Positions 15,272-24,182 of a DNA stretch of 64,000 nucleotides are shown here, piece by piece. Under the pieces are notes generated by a model, which was not told the DNA's origin, made no database searches, and saw only the letters and a program-made list of their open reading frames with translations. Source of the stretch: Sphingomonas sp. Leaf20 (GTDB taxonomy: Bacteria > Pseudomonadota > Alphaproteobacteria > Sphingomonadales > Sphingomonadaceae); contig NZ_LMKN01000001.1 in the NCBI RefSeq assembly GCF_001421535.1, positions 62,001 to 126,000 of the forward strand. The letters are read 5' to 3'. The translations under genes were made by a program, and so were the position numbers. Every line of letters starts with the position of its first letter. Position 1 is the first letter of the stretch.

Positions 15272-16591
15272 ATGATCAAGGCATTGCTGCTCGGACTGGC
15301 GACGACGGTCGCGACATCGGCGCTCGCGCAGACGCCGCCCCCAGCGCCCTCGCGAACGAGCTACATACAGGCAGGGGCGGTACTCGATCGCCCGGGCCAG
15401 CCGCCGCGCGGGAATACCACGATCGTGGTCCGCGACGGCAAGGTCGCGGAGCTGCGCGACGGGTTCGTTGCTGCCGAGCCCGGCGCCACGCTGATCGACC
15501 TGCGCAACGCGTTCGTCCTGCCCGGGATGGTCGACATGCACGTGCATCTCTGGGGGATCGGTGGCGACCCGATGCGCGCGCGGCTCGAGGCGCTCAACCG
15601 CGACCGGTTCGACGACGAGATGACCGCGGTCGCCAACGCCCGCACCACGCTTGCGGCGGGGTTCACCTCCGTCCGCGATCTCGGCGGCGACCCGCGCGGC
15701 ATCAGGGCGCTGCGCGACGCGATCGACGCTGGCACGGTCGAGGGTCCCACGATCACCAATGCCGGCGAAATGATCTCGGTCACCGGCGGGCACGGCGACG
15801 GCGGCAACGGTCTGGCGGAGGAATTCGCCGACATGGTGCATGCGAAGGAGGTCAACCTGTGCGACGGCCCCGACGATTGCCGTCGTGCGGTGCGTGCACA
15901 GGTCGCGCTGGGCGCCCGCGTCATCAAGTTCGCGGCGACCGGCGGCGTGCTGTCCAACGTCAGCGGCGGTCTCGGCCGGGCGATGACGCCTGAGGAAATG
16001 CGCGCGATCATCGACACCGCGCACACGCTCGGCCGCAAGGTCGCGGCGCACAGCCACGCGATCGGGGGCACGCGCGCCGCACTGGAGGCAGGCGTCGATT
16101 CGATCGAGCACGGCACGTTCCTCGACGACGAGACGATCCGGCTCTTCAAGGTCAAGGGCGCGTATCTGGTGCCGACCGAGATCGCGCCGGTCGCCGCGCT
16201 TGCGCAGGCGCGCGGCGGTGCGCTGCCGCCCGCGACGATCGTCAAGGCCGAGTCCGCGGCCGCGGCGATGGCGGCGAGCCACCGCCGCGCCTATGCCGCG
16301 GGGGTCAAGGTCGCGTTCGGCACCGACACAGGGGTGTCGAAGCACGGCGACAACGCGACCGAATTCGCGCTGCTGGTGCGGAACGGGCTGACCCCGGCGC
16401 AGGCGATCGCCGCGGCCACGGTCGGTGCCGCCGACCTGCTGGGTCGCGACGATATCGGTACGCTCGCACCGGGCAAGACCGCCGACATCATCGCCGTCAC
16501 CGGGTCACCGCTTCAGGACGTCACCCGGCTCGAACATGTCGATTTCGTGATGCACCGCGGTACCGTCGCAACGCAGAAACCGATCAGCTGA
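15272..16591 (+). CDS. Secreted metal-dependent amidohydrolase
   Basis: This 439-aa protein starts with a Sec signal peptide (MIKALLLGLATTVATSALAQ) and continues as an amidohydrolase-superfamily TIM barrel. Visible metal motifs are MHVHLWG (HxH), IKFAATGG (the carboxylated Lys position), AAHSHA, SIEHGTF and FGTDTGV (the late Asp). The C-terminal strand GKTADIIAVTGSPL closes the beta-sandwich. The family includes periplasmic Xaa-Pro dipeptidases and imidazolonepropionase-like enzymes, so a dipeptidase role is plausible but not proven. The start has GGGGGAAAG upstream. The 3' end overlaps the convergent hydrolase by 8 nt. Confidence 0.92.
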   Translation: MIKALLLGLATTVATSALAQTPPPAPSRTSYIQAGAVLDRPGQPPRGNTTIVVRDGKVAELRDGFVAAEPGATLIDLRNAFVLPGMVDMHVHLWGIGGDPMRARLEALNRDRFDDEMTAVANARTTLAAGFTSVRDLGGDPRGIRALRDAIDAGTVEGPTITNAGEMISVTGGHGDGGNGLAEEFADMVHAKEVNLCDGPDDCRRAVRAQVALGARVIKFAATGGVLSNVSGGLGRAMTPEEMRAIIDTAHTLGRKVAAHSHAIGGTRAALEAGVDSIEHGTFLDDETIRLFKVKGAYLVPTEIAPVAALAQARGGALPPATIVKAESAAAAMAASHRRAYAAGVKVAFGTDTGVSKHGDNATEFALLVRNGLTPAQAIAAATVGAADLLGRDDIGTLAPGKTADIIAVTGSPLQDVTRLEHVDFVMHRGTVATQKPIS

Positions 16592-17285
16592 CACCGGGTG
16601 TGGCCCGCGGCCGTCGAAGCCGGCGGGGCCCCCCGCCCAGCCAGCCACGCAGGAGCATCGTCACCTCCCCGGGACGTTCCATCGGCGACAGATGGCCGCA
16701 CGCGCGCAGGATGTGGAACGCCGCCCCCGGGATACGCGCGGCCAGCGCCTTGGCATCGTCGGGCGAGCAGATCCGGTCGCGGTCGCCGACCGCCACCAGG
16801 GTCGGCACGCGGATCGCGGCGATCGCCTCGGTGATGTCGGGGCGCGCGAGCAGCGCCTCCTGCTGGCGGTCGAACACGCCTGGTCCGACCCGCTCCGCCA
16901 TCGCCTGGACGGGGCCGCTGACGATTGCCGAGAGCTGCGGATCGGCGTGGGGCGCGGTGGCCAGCGACCCCTGATCGGCGACGGACCGCGGTCGGGCCTC
17001 CATCGATGCGCGCGTCCCGAACAGGGCGATCCGCGTGACGCGATCGGGCGCCTGCCGGATGATCTCCATCGCGACATAGCCCCCGAGGCTCACGCCGGCG
17101 ACCGCGAACCGCGGCGGCGCGTCCGCCAGCACCCGCGCCGCCATGGCGTGGATGCTCGAGTCCCGCGACAGATCGCCAAACTCGGGGTGGGCCAGATCGC
17201 CCAGGTCCATGATCTGGCGCGACCAGAGCCGGCCGTCGCAGCCCATTGCGGGCAGCAGCATCAAGGGTTCGAGATGTCGTTCCAT
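16584..17285 (-). CDS. Alpha/beta-fold hydrolase
   Basis: This 233-aa cytoplasmic alpha/beta hydrolase resembles the small esterase/3-oxoadipate enol-lactonase type. LLPAMGCDG marks the oxyanion loop, GVSLGGYVA is the nucleophile elbow (about residue 83), VAVGDRDRICSP carries the acid and CGHLSPMERP the histidine. The start at 17285 has GGAG 7 nt upstream; the alternative start at 17309 is a TTG. It is followed by the transporter gene in the same direction on its 5' side (43 nt), so the two may be cotranscribed. The substrate is unknown. Confidence 0.9.
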   Translation of the reverse strand: MERHLEPLMLLPAMGCDGRLWSRQIMDLGDLAHPEFGDLSRDSSIHAMAARVLADAPPRFAVAGVSLGGYVAMEIIRQAPDRVTRIALFGTRASMEARPRSVADQGSLATAPHADPQLSAIVSGPVQAMAERVGPGVFDRQQEALLARPDITEAIAAIRVPTLVAVGDRDRICSPDDAKALAARIPGAAFHILRACGHLSPMERPGEVTMLLRGWLGGGPRRLRRPRATPGVS

Positions 17286-17327
17286 CGCTGGACTCCGGTG
17301 TCGGGACAAGGGGCGCGCAAGCTCGGC

Positions 17328-18632
17328 TCAGCCTGCGACGAACGGGAAGGCGAGCGCGATGATCCCGACGAGCGTCATCACCGCGCAGACCATCACCGCG
17401 GGAAGCAGCGTGAAGCGCTGATGATCCGCGAGATCGATCCCGGCGAGGCTGACGAGCAGATAGGTCGACGGCACCAGCGGGCTGAGCAGGTGGACGGGTT
17501 GTCCCATCAGCGACGCACGCGCGATCGCCATCGGCGAGACACCGTAATGCGCGCCCGCCTCGGCGAGGATCGGGAGCATCCCGAAATAGAAGGCGTCGTT
17601 CGAGATGAAGAAGGTGAACGGCAGGCTCAGCACCGCAGTGATCGGCGCCATATAGGGGCCGAACGCAGGCGGGATCGCACCCACCACTTCCTTGCTCATC
17701 GCCTCGACCATGCCGGTTCCGCCGAGGATGCCGGTGAAGATGCCCGCGGCGAAGATCAGCGACACCACCGACAGGACGTTCCCCGCATGCGCGGCGATCC
17801 GCTCCTTCTGCTCGGCGACGCCGGGATAGTTGACGATCATCGCGATCGCGAACGCGATCATCATCAGGACCGACAGCGGCAACACGCCCCAGACCAGCAG
17901 CGTCAGCAGCGTGACGACGAGCAGGCCGTTGAACCAGATCAGCCTTGGCCGGCGCGCTTCGGGATATTGCGATACCGCCATGCCCGTGAATTCGGCCTCG
18001 TCACGCACCTGGACCGCACCGATCCGCGCGCGTTCCTTGCGCCCGAACCAGACCGCCAGCGCCAGCAGGCTGACGAGCCCGGCGATCATCCCCGGGATCA
18101 GCGGCAGGAAGACCGTCGCCGGGTCGAGCTTCAGCGCACTTGCCGCACGTGCGGTCGGACCACCCCACGGCGTCAGGTTCATGATCCCGCTCGTCGCCAT
18201 CAACAGGCAGCACAGGTACAGCCGGTTCATGTCGTAGCGCTTGTACAGCGGCAGCAGCGCGGCGATCGTGATGATGTACGTCGTCGATCCGTCCCCATCG
18301 AGGCTGACGAGCGCGCACAGCACGACCGATCCGAGCAGGATCCGCGTCGGGTCGCCGTGCACCATCCGGATCAGGCGCCCGACCAGCGGATCGAACAGGC
18401 CGGTGTCGGTCATCGTCGAGAAGAACAGGATGGCGAACAACAGCATCACGCCGGTCGGGGCGAGGTTCTTGATCCCGTCGATCATCATGTCGCCGAGACC
18501 CGCCGCCTGTCCGGCGGCGACGCCAAAGATCGTCGGGATGACGATCAGCGCGACCAGCGGCGTCATCCGCTTGGTCATGATGAGCGTCATGAAGGTGGCC
18601 ACCATCAGGAAGCCAAGCAAAGCCAGGTTCAT
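17328..18632 (-). CDS. CitMHS-family citrate/metal-citrate transporter
   Basis: This 434-aa inner-membrane protein has 11-12 predicted hydrophobic segments. Its family landmarks are LSLDGDGSTTYIIT, SGIMNLTPWGGPTARAAS and the late STYLLVSLAG. CitMHS members take up citrate as a Mg2+ or Ca2+ complex with H+. Downstream in the direction of transcription lies the alpha/beta hydrolase. Immediately upstream are a porin (22-nt gap) and a solute-binding protein, so the three form one probable uptake operon next to a TctDE-like two-component system. Confidence 0.9.
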   Translation of the reverse strand: MNLALLGFLMVATFMTLIMTKRMTPLVALIVIPTIFGVAAGQAAGLGDMMIDGIKNLAPTGVMLLFAILFFSTMTDTGLFDPLVGRLIRMVHGDPTRILLGSVVLCALVSLDGDGSTTYIITIAALLPLYKRYDMNRLYLCCLLMATSGIMNLTPWGGPTARAASALKLDPATVFLPLIPGMIAGLVSLLALAVWFGRKERARIGAVQVRDEAEFTGMAVSQYPEARRPRLIWFNGLLVVTLLTLLVWGVLPLSVLMMIAFAIAMIVNYPGVAEQKERIAAHAGNVLSVVSLIFAAGIFTGILGGTGMVEAMSKEVVGAIPPAFGPYMAPITAVLSLPFTFFISNDAFYFGMLPILAEAGAHYGVSPMAIARASLMGQPVHLLSPLVPSTYLLVSLAGIDLADHQRFTLLPAVMVCAVMTLVGIIALAFPFVAG

Positions 18633-18654
18633 GCGAGCAATCCTTATGGGGGAG

Positions 18655-20160
18655 TTAGAAGGTCACCGCGACGCGCGCGCTGACGGTCTCGCCATCGTCG
18701 CTGCCGATCACGGCGCCGCTGCGGTTGTCGGTATTCCAGTGGATCGCGTTGACCTGCAGCCGCGTGAAGCTGTTGAGATACCAGTTGACGCCGAGCGTCC
18801 CTGCCCATCCCTCGCCGCCGGTCAGCAGGTCGGTGTAATCGAGGCTTTCATAGCGTCCGGTCAGCTCGATCGCGCCCGGCCCGCCGTCGAAGGTGGGGCG
18901 CTTGACCTTGGGCTGGCCGAAGCTGCCCAGTCGCGGGTTGTAGGGCGGCAGGTCGCCCGTCAGGAAGAACCCGCCCGACAGGCTCCACGCCTTGCTCGTG
19001 AAGTCGGGGCGCCCGGCATCGAGCCGCGCGTCGCGCCGCCCCGCCTCCGCCATCAGCCACAACGGCCCGCGATAGCCGCCTAGCTCGAGCCCATAGCCGG
19101 TCGTTCCGGTTCCGCCGATCAACGGCCCCGTCGACACGCGCAGGCCGCCGTTGAAGCGACCACCGATCACGGTGTTGCGCGTCAGCGTGGTCGCGGCCGG
19201 GGACAAGGATTCGTCGAAGCCCCAGGCGCCGAGATGCAGCACCGCGCTGTCGGTCTTGATCGGGTTCCAGTGCGCACGGGCGAGCACGGTGCGGCCGTCG
19301 CTGACCGCCTGCGTGCCGTCGACACGGTCGCCGGTGACCGTCAGCGACGCATGCCCCGTCTTCCAGAACAGGCGCGGCATGATGCCGATCCCGTAGAAAC
19401 CACGCTGCGGAATGATCGCGGTCGCGACCGTCGTGCGTTCGAGGAACGGCGTCGAGTCCGAGCCAGTCGAGCCCTCGAATCCGCGGTCGTTGAACAGGTG
19501 CCCGGCGCGCACGTCGTAATCGAGCCCCGGCTTGATCCGGTCGCGCCAGCCCATGAACGCGGTCACGACATCGACCTCGTTCTCCGAAAAGTCCGCTTCC
19601 ATCTGATAGAAGAAATGCGTTCCGACCCCGCCTTCGAGCCCGAGGCGCAGCGCGCGCATGCCCGTGGTCGTCAGGTTGCGCGTGTCCGATTTCGACCCGA
19701 ACGACGAACTCACATCGGCAAGGATGCGGCCGCGGGGCTTGAACGTGTAGACGCCGTCGGCCGAATGGAACACCGGCAGGCCCGCCCCCCATTCGGTGGT
19801 GATGCCCGAGGGATTGTCGCGCGCGGCGGCGGCCTGCGCGACGTCGCGATCGGCGGGGCCCGGCGGCACGAGCTGCGGCGCGAACGGGATCGTGCGGCGC
19901 GAGTCCGGCGTCGCCTGCGCGACCGCGACGGGCGGTGTCGCCGGGGTGGTTGTCGGTGTCGGCGCCGTCGTCACGGGGGCCGGCGACGCGGCAACGACCT
20001 GCTGCCCCTCGATCCGGTCGAGCCGGGCTTTCAGCGCAGCGATTTCCGCCGCCTGCGCGCGGACGAGATCGGCAAGATCGGCCTGGCTCGGCGTCTGCGC
20101 CAGTGCAGGAGTGGCGACTGCGAGTGCAATCACTGCACAGCCGGTACGCAACAGGGTCAT
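18655..20160 (-). CDS. OprO/OprP-type outer-membrane porin
   Basis: This 501-aa protein has a Sec signal peptide ending ALAQ (about residue 22), then a short coiled coil (about residues 25-50, AAEIAALKARLDRIEGQ), a Pro/Thr/Ala linker, and a phosphate-selective-porin (porin O/P) beta-barrel ending in VAVTF. The C-terminal Phe is the usual outer-membrane sorting signal. The start at 20160 is preceded by GGAG. The ATG overlaps the stop of the solute-binding protein by 4 nt. With the CitM-type transporter downstream it probably admits organic anions rather than phosphate. Confidence 0.88.
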   Translation of the reverse strand: MTLLRTGCAVIALAVATPALAQTPSQADLADLVRAQAAEIAALKARLDRIEGQQVVAASPAPVTTAPTPTTTPATPPVAVAQATPDSRRTIPFAPQLVPPGPADRDVAQAAAARDNPSGITTEWGAGLPVFHSADGVYTFKPRGRILADVSSSFGSKSDTRNLTTTGMRALRLGLEGGVGTHFFYQMEADFSENEVDVVTAFMGWRDRIKPGLDYDVRAGHLFNDRGFEGSTGSDSTPFLERTTVATAIIPQRGFYGIGIMPRLFWKTGHASLTVTGDRVDGTQAVSDGRTVLARAHWNPIKTDSAVLHLGAWGFDESLSPAATTLTRNTVIGGRFNGGLRVSTGPLIGGTGTTGYGLELGGYRGPLWLMAEAGRRDARLDAGRPDFTSKAWSLSGGFFLTGDLPPYNPRLGSFGQPKVKRPTFDGGPGAIELTGRYESLDYTDLLTGGEGWAGTLGVNWYLNSFTRLQVNAIHWNTDNRSGAVIGSDDGETVSARVAVTF

Positions 20161-21233
20161 CGGGAAGCTCCGGAAAGGGTCGCCTGCCAGTCGCGAAGGA
20201 AGCGCTGGCGGGTGATGTGATCGAGATTGACGAGCAATTGCGGCCCGACGCGGATCGGCCGCGCCTGCACGCTTGGCAGGCGACGCGCACGCACGTCGGT
20301 GCGCACCGGCCACAGGCTGCGTTCGGCGAGAAGCGTCTGGCCGCGGCGGGACAGCAGGAAGTCGAGAAACAGCTTGGCGGCGGCCGGCGCACGCGCGTTG
20401 CGGGCGATGAACGCGATGCGTGAGGTGACGATGGTGTAGTCGGTGGGGAACACCACGCCGAGCCGACGATCGCGCTTCGCCTGCTCCAGCGCATAGGAGC
20501 CGATGACGTTGTACGCGATCGCCTGGCGCCCTGCGGCGACCGCGGCGAGCATCGGCTCGGTCGTTGCCGAGAGAACGGGCCTGGTCGCCGCGATCGCCTG
20601 GAAAAGCGCACGGCTGTCGCGGGTGATCGCCAGATCCTCCGCCATGTACAGATAGCCGACATTCGAGCGCGCGGGATCGAAGGTCGTCACGCGGCCGGTG
20701 AACACGGCGCGTCGCTGCCGCAGCACCGCCTCGAGCGCGGCATGGCTGCGCGGCATTGCCGCATCGGGGATCAGCCGGCGATTATAGACGATCCCGATCG
20801 GCTCGGCGGTGACGCCATAGCCCATGTTCTTCCACACCGACCGTGCCGGGAGCGCCGGCTTTTCGGGGCTCGCATAGCCTTGCGCGAACCCGTCGTTGAT
20901 GAGCTTGACCTGCAGGTCCATCGCCGACGACCAGACCAGGTCCGCGGACGGGCGACGGGCCCGCGTCTCGGCGACCAGCCTGCGGTAGATTTCGGCCGAG
21001 CCGAGATCGGCATAGCGCACCGCGATGCCGGGATAGGTCCGCCTGAACGCGGCAACCACCGCGACGAGCTCGCTCCGGTCGGCATTGCCGTAGACGGTCA
21101 GCACGCGCTCGGTCCGCGCATCGGCGATCAGCGCGTCATAAGAGCGCGGATAGCCGACCGGGCGCTGCGCCACGGCATGGCCCGGCTGGGCTGCGCCAAC
21201 CGCCGACATCATCAGAAATAGGATCTTTCGCAT
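20157..21233 (-). CDS. ABC-type extracellular solute-binding protein, orphan
   Basis: This 358-aa protein has a signal peptide (about residues 1-22, ending HAVAQ) and the family-1 iron/thiamine-type solute-binding fold: LTVYGNADRSELVAVVAAF, PGIAVRYADLGSAEIY, ADLVWSSAMD and NVIGSYALE. The start at 21233 has AGGAG 6 nt upstream. No ABC permease or ATPase gene is nearby. It is coupled to the porin by ATGA and divergent from the response regulator at 21328. It may therefore present the ligand to the sensor kinase at 21983, as proposed for periplasmic binding proteins in Tct-type systems; this is inference. Confidence 0.85.
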   Translation of the reverse strand: MRKILFLMMSAVGAAQPGHAVAQRPVGYPRSYDALIADARTERVLTVYGNADRSELVAVVAAFRRTYPGIAVRYADLGSAEIYRRLVAETRARRPSADLVWSSAMDLQVKLINDGFAQGYASPEKPALPARSVWKNMGYGVTAEPIGIVYNRRLIPDAAMPRSHAALEAVLRQRRAVFTGRVTTFDPARSNVGYLYMAEDLAITRDSRALFQAIAATRPVLSATTEPMLAAVAAGRQAIAYNVIGSYALEQAKRDRRLGVVFPTDYTIVTSRIAFIARNARAPAAAKLFLDFLLSRRGQTLLAERSLWPVRTDVRARRLPSVQARPIRVGPQLLVNLDHITRQRFLRDWQATLSGASR

Positions 21234-21327
21234 CCCGGCTCCTCTCGCTTTTCCGCTTCTGTGCTCGGATAAGCCTGACGATGCGATACAAGCCCGACCT
21301 GTCAGCAACCTTTCACCGCCGGTCGTC

Positions 21328-21993
21328 ATGCGAATCCTGATGATCGAAGACGATGCCGCGCTCGCCCGCAGCATCGGCGCGCTCCTTCGTGCGGACGGCC
21401 ATGCGGTCGATCACTGTGCGAGCGGCGAGGAGGCGCTGACGCTGGTGTCGAGCGAGCCCTACGCGCTCGTGATCCTCGACGTCGGCCTTCCCGATATCGA
21501 CGGCTTCGTCGTGCTCGAACGGATGCGGCGCACCGGCGAGCGCGTCCCCGTGCTGATGCTAACCGCGCGGGACGGGCTCGACGACAGGGTCCGCGGGCTC
21601 GACCTCGGCGCGGACGACTATCTGCGCAAGCCGTTCGAGCCCGAGGAACTCGAAGCGCGCGTCAGGGCGCTCGGCCGACGACGCGGCGGCGATCCGATGC
21701 CGATGGTCACGATCGGCGCGCTGACGCTCAACCGGTCGACCGGGCATGCCGAGGTCGCGGGTCGCGTGCTCGACCTTCGGCGTCGGGAATGGGCGGTGCT
21801 CGATGCGCTCGCGACGCGGGCGGGACAGGTGGTCCCGCGCGACCTGTTGCTGGCCGAGGTCTTCGGCTTCGACGAGCCCGTCGGGCCCAATGCGATCGAG
21901 GTCAACGTCACGCGACTGCGCAGCAAGCTCGGCGATGCCGGGCCCCAGATCCGGACGATCCGCGGTGTCGGCTATCTGATCGATGCGGGATAG
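21328..21993 (+). CDS. OmpR-family response regulator, TctD-like
   Basis: This 221-aa response regulator has a receiver domain with the acidic pair EDD (about residue 8), phospho-acceptor Asp in LVILDVGLPD (about residue 52), the Thr in MLTARD and Lys in LRKPFEP (about residue 102). A winged-helix OmpR domain follows (about residues 130-220, TRLRSKLGDAGPQIRTIRGVGYLI). It overlaps the kinase gene at 21983. It is divergent from the binding-protein/porin/citrate-transporter operon, its most likely target, as in known TctDE systems. Confidence 0.93.
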   Translation: MRILMIEDDAALARSIGALLRADGHAVDHCASGEEALTLVSSEPYALVILDVGLPDIDGFVVLERMRRTGERVPVLMLTARDGLDDRVRGLDLGADDYLRKPFEPEELEARVRALGRRRGGDPMPMVTIGALTLNRSTGHAEVAGRVLDLRRREWAVLDALATRAGQVVPRDLLLAEVFGFDEPVGPNAIEVNVTRLRSKLGDAGPQIRTIRGVGYLIDAG

Positions 21994-23380
21994 CCGCGGC
22001 AGTCCACTACGGCGCGCGATCGCGCTCCGCACACGGCTGCTGCTCGCAATGGTCGGGCCGCTGGTCGCCGTTGCGATCCTGCTCGGGCTGGCAGGCGCGA
22101 CGCTGATCGCCGACGTCGTGCGCCGCACGAACGACCGCGTGCTCGCTGGCGCGCTCGGCGCGATTGCCGAGACGGTGCAGGTCGAACGCGGCGACGTCAC
22201 GCTCGACCTTCCCCCCGCCGCGTTCGGGATGCTGGAGAACAGCGAGCGCGACAACGTCTATTACCGGATTGCCGAAGGCGACACGTTGCTCACCGGCTAT
22301 GCCGACCTGCCCGCCCCCCGCCCGAACGACCTGACGATCGACGAGCCGCGCTTTCGCTTCGCCAGCTACCGCGGACAGCGCATCCGCATTGCCGAAGTCC
22401 GCCGCGCCTTGCCCGCGATCGATCGCCCCGTGGTGGTCCAAGTCGCCGAGACGCTCGACGGCCGCAGCGCGTTGTCGCGGCGCCTCATGATCGCGCTGCT
22501 CGTCGGCGAGATCCTCCTGGTGGGGATCGCGGTGCTGCTCGTGCGCCCCGCGCTCGGGTGGAGCCTGCGTCCGCTCTCGCGGCTGCGGGGCGCGGTCGAA
22601 GCGCGTGACGGGCGAGCCGCGCCCGATCTGTCGCCGCTGGAAACCGGTCCGCTGCCGCTCGAGCTGCGCCCGCTCGCCACCGCCTTCGACCGGCTGCTCG
22701 CGCAGCTCGACACCGCCACCGCCGCGACCCGACGCTTCACCGCGGACGCCTCCCACCAGATGCGCACGCCGCTGGCGGTGCTCAAGGTCCAGGTCGCGCT
22801 CGCCCGCCGGGGATCGAGCGAAGCGCTCGACGAGATTGCGGATGCGAGCGCGCGGCTCGAACGCCTGCTTACCCAGCTGCTGGCGCTGGCGCGTGCGGAG
22901 GAAGCCGGCGCGTCTGCCCCGCTCGAACGCGTCGACCTGCGCGAGGTCGCGGTCCGCGTCATCAGCCGGCATATCGGGCAGGCGATCGACGCCGATGTCG
23001 AACTCCAGCTCGAGGCGGAAGCCGGGCCGGTGATGGTCACCGGTCACCGCACGCTGATCGTCGAGATCGTCGGCAACCTCGTCGACAACGGCATACGCTA
23101 TAATCGTCGTGGCGGCATGGTGACGGTGGCGATCGCGCCCGCAGGCGACGTGCCGGGCGACGAAGTGACACTGTCGGTGCGCGACGATGGCCCGGGGATT
23201 CCGCGCGCTGACCGCGACCGCGTGTTCGATCGCTTCATCCGGCTGGAGGCGGGCGACGGCGCGGAGGGCAGCGGCCTCGGACTGGCGGTCGTCCGCTCCG
23301 CCGCCACGCGGATCGGTGCGACCATCGCACTCGAAGACGCCGCACCCGGTCTGATCGTCCGCCTCCGCTTTCCCCGCTAG
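21983..23380 (+). CDS. Sensor histidine kinase, TctE-like
   Basis: This 465-aa kinase has a first membrane segment (about residues 18-43), a periplasmic sensor of about 125 residues (2CSK-N type, VYYRIAEGDTLLTGYADLP), a second membrane segment (about 171-188), HAMP, HisKA (TADASHQMRTPLAVLK with the phospho-His at about residue 257) and HATPase (VDNGIRYN, DDGPGIP, GSGLGLAVV). It overlaps the regulator gene by 11 nt. TctE-type kinases sense tricarboxylates or similar acids. Context points to the porin/CitM operon as the output. Confidence 0.93.
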   Translation: MRDSRGSPLRRAIALRTRLLLAMVGPLVAVAILLGLAGATLIADVVRRTNDRVLAGALGAIAETVQVERGDVTLDLPPAAFGMLENSERDNVYYRIAEGDTLLTGYADLPAPRPNDLTIDEPRFRFASYRGQRIRIAEVRRALPAIDRPVVVQVAETLDGRSALSRRLMIALLVGEILLVGIAVLLVRPALGWSLRPLSRLRGAVEARDGRAAPDLSPLETGPLPLELRPLATAFDRLLAQLDTATAATRRFTADASHQMRTPLAVLKVQVALARRGSSEALDEIADASARLERLLTQLLALARAEEAGASAPLERVDLREVAVRVISRHIGQAIDADVELQLEAEAGPVMVTGHRTLIVEIVGNLVDNGIRYNRRGGMVTVAIAPAGDVPGDEVTLSVRDDGPGIPRADRDRVFDRFIRLEAGDGAEGSGLGLAVVRSAATRIGATIALEDAAPGLIVRLRFPR

Positions 23381-23462
23381 GCGACGCCGCGACCGCGCGC
23401 ATCGCCACGCGGATCGAATTCGTGAAACATTCGGCACACATAAGCGGCATAAAGCGACGACG

Positions 23463-24182
23463 ATGACCAGCAATCCGCCCCTGCCTGCCGAAACGGTCCT
23501 GCTCATCGTCGACGACGACCAGGCCATCCGAACCCTGCTGGCCGACAGCCTCGGCATGCACGGCTTCCGCGTGGAGACCGCGGCGAATGCGCAGGACATG
23601 GACGTGATGCTCGCGCGACATCCCGTCTCGCTGGTCCTGCTCGACATCATGATGCCCGGCGAGGATGGCCTGTCGGCATGCCGTCGCCTCAGCCAGAAGG
23701 GCGGCCCCCCGATCGTTCTGCTGAGCGCGCTCGGCGAGGAGCCCGACCGGATCCTCGGGCTGGAGATCGGCGCGAGCCATTACCTCACCAAGCCGTGCAG
23801 CCCGCGCGAGATCCTCGCCACCGTCCGCGCCGCGCTTCGACAACGCACCGATGCCGACACCCGGGCGAGCCGCGCGTTCGGGTTCCTTGGCTGGCGCGTC
23901 GACTTTGCTGCGCACGAACTGTTCGACGCGGACGGCATGTTCGTCGACCTGACCGATGGCGAATTCGCCGTCCTGCGCGCCTTTGTCGAGCGTCCGCGCC
24001 GCGTCCTGGCGCGTGACGCGCTGCTCGAGGCGGCGCGCGGCCCCGATACCGAGGCCTATGACCGCGCGATCGACGTGCAGGTCAGCCGGCTGCGACGCAA
24101 GCTCCGGTCGCGGGGTGACGAGGTCATTCGCACGATCAGGAACGAGGGCTATTTCTTCGTCCCCCGGGTCGTCCGGCTGTGA
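23463..24182 (+). CDS. OmpR-family response regulator
   Basis: This 239-aa protein has a receiver with DDDQ (about residue 17), phospho-Asp in LLDIMMPGEDG (about residue 61) and Lys in LTKPCSP. A winged-helix domain follows, with LTDGEFAVLRAFVERP and VSRLRRKL then IRTIRNEGYFFVP at the end. It is coupled to the kinase at 24179 through a GTGA overlap. Its targets are unknown; the EF-hand gene downstream is a candidate. Confidence 0.92.
   Translation: MTSNPPLPAETVLLIVDDDQAIRTLLADSLGMHGFRVETAANAQDMDVMLARHPVSLVLLDIMMPGEDGLSACRRLSQKGGPPIVLLSALGEEPDRILGLEIGASHYLTKPCSPREILATVRAALRQRTDADTRASRAFGFLGWRVDFAAHELFDADGMFVDLTDGEFAVLRAFVERPRRVLARDALLEAARGPDTEAYDRAIDVQVSRLRRKLRSRGDEVIRTIRNEGYFFVPRVVRL

Noticed and set aside
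16692..18683. 663-codon plus-strand frame opposite the hydrolase and CitM genes
   Set aside because: It is rich in Arg, Asp, His and Gln in the pattern of antisense GC-rich frames. The minus-strand genes have full family motifs.
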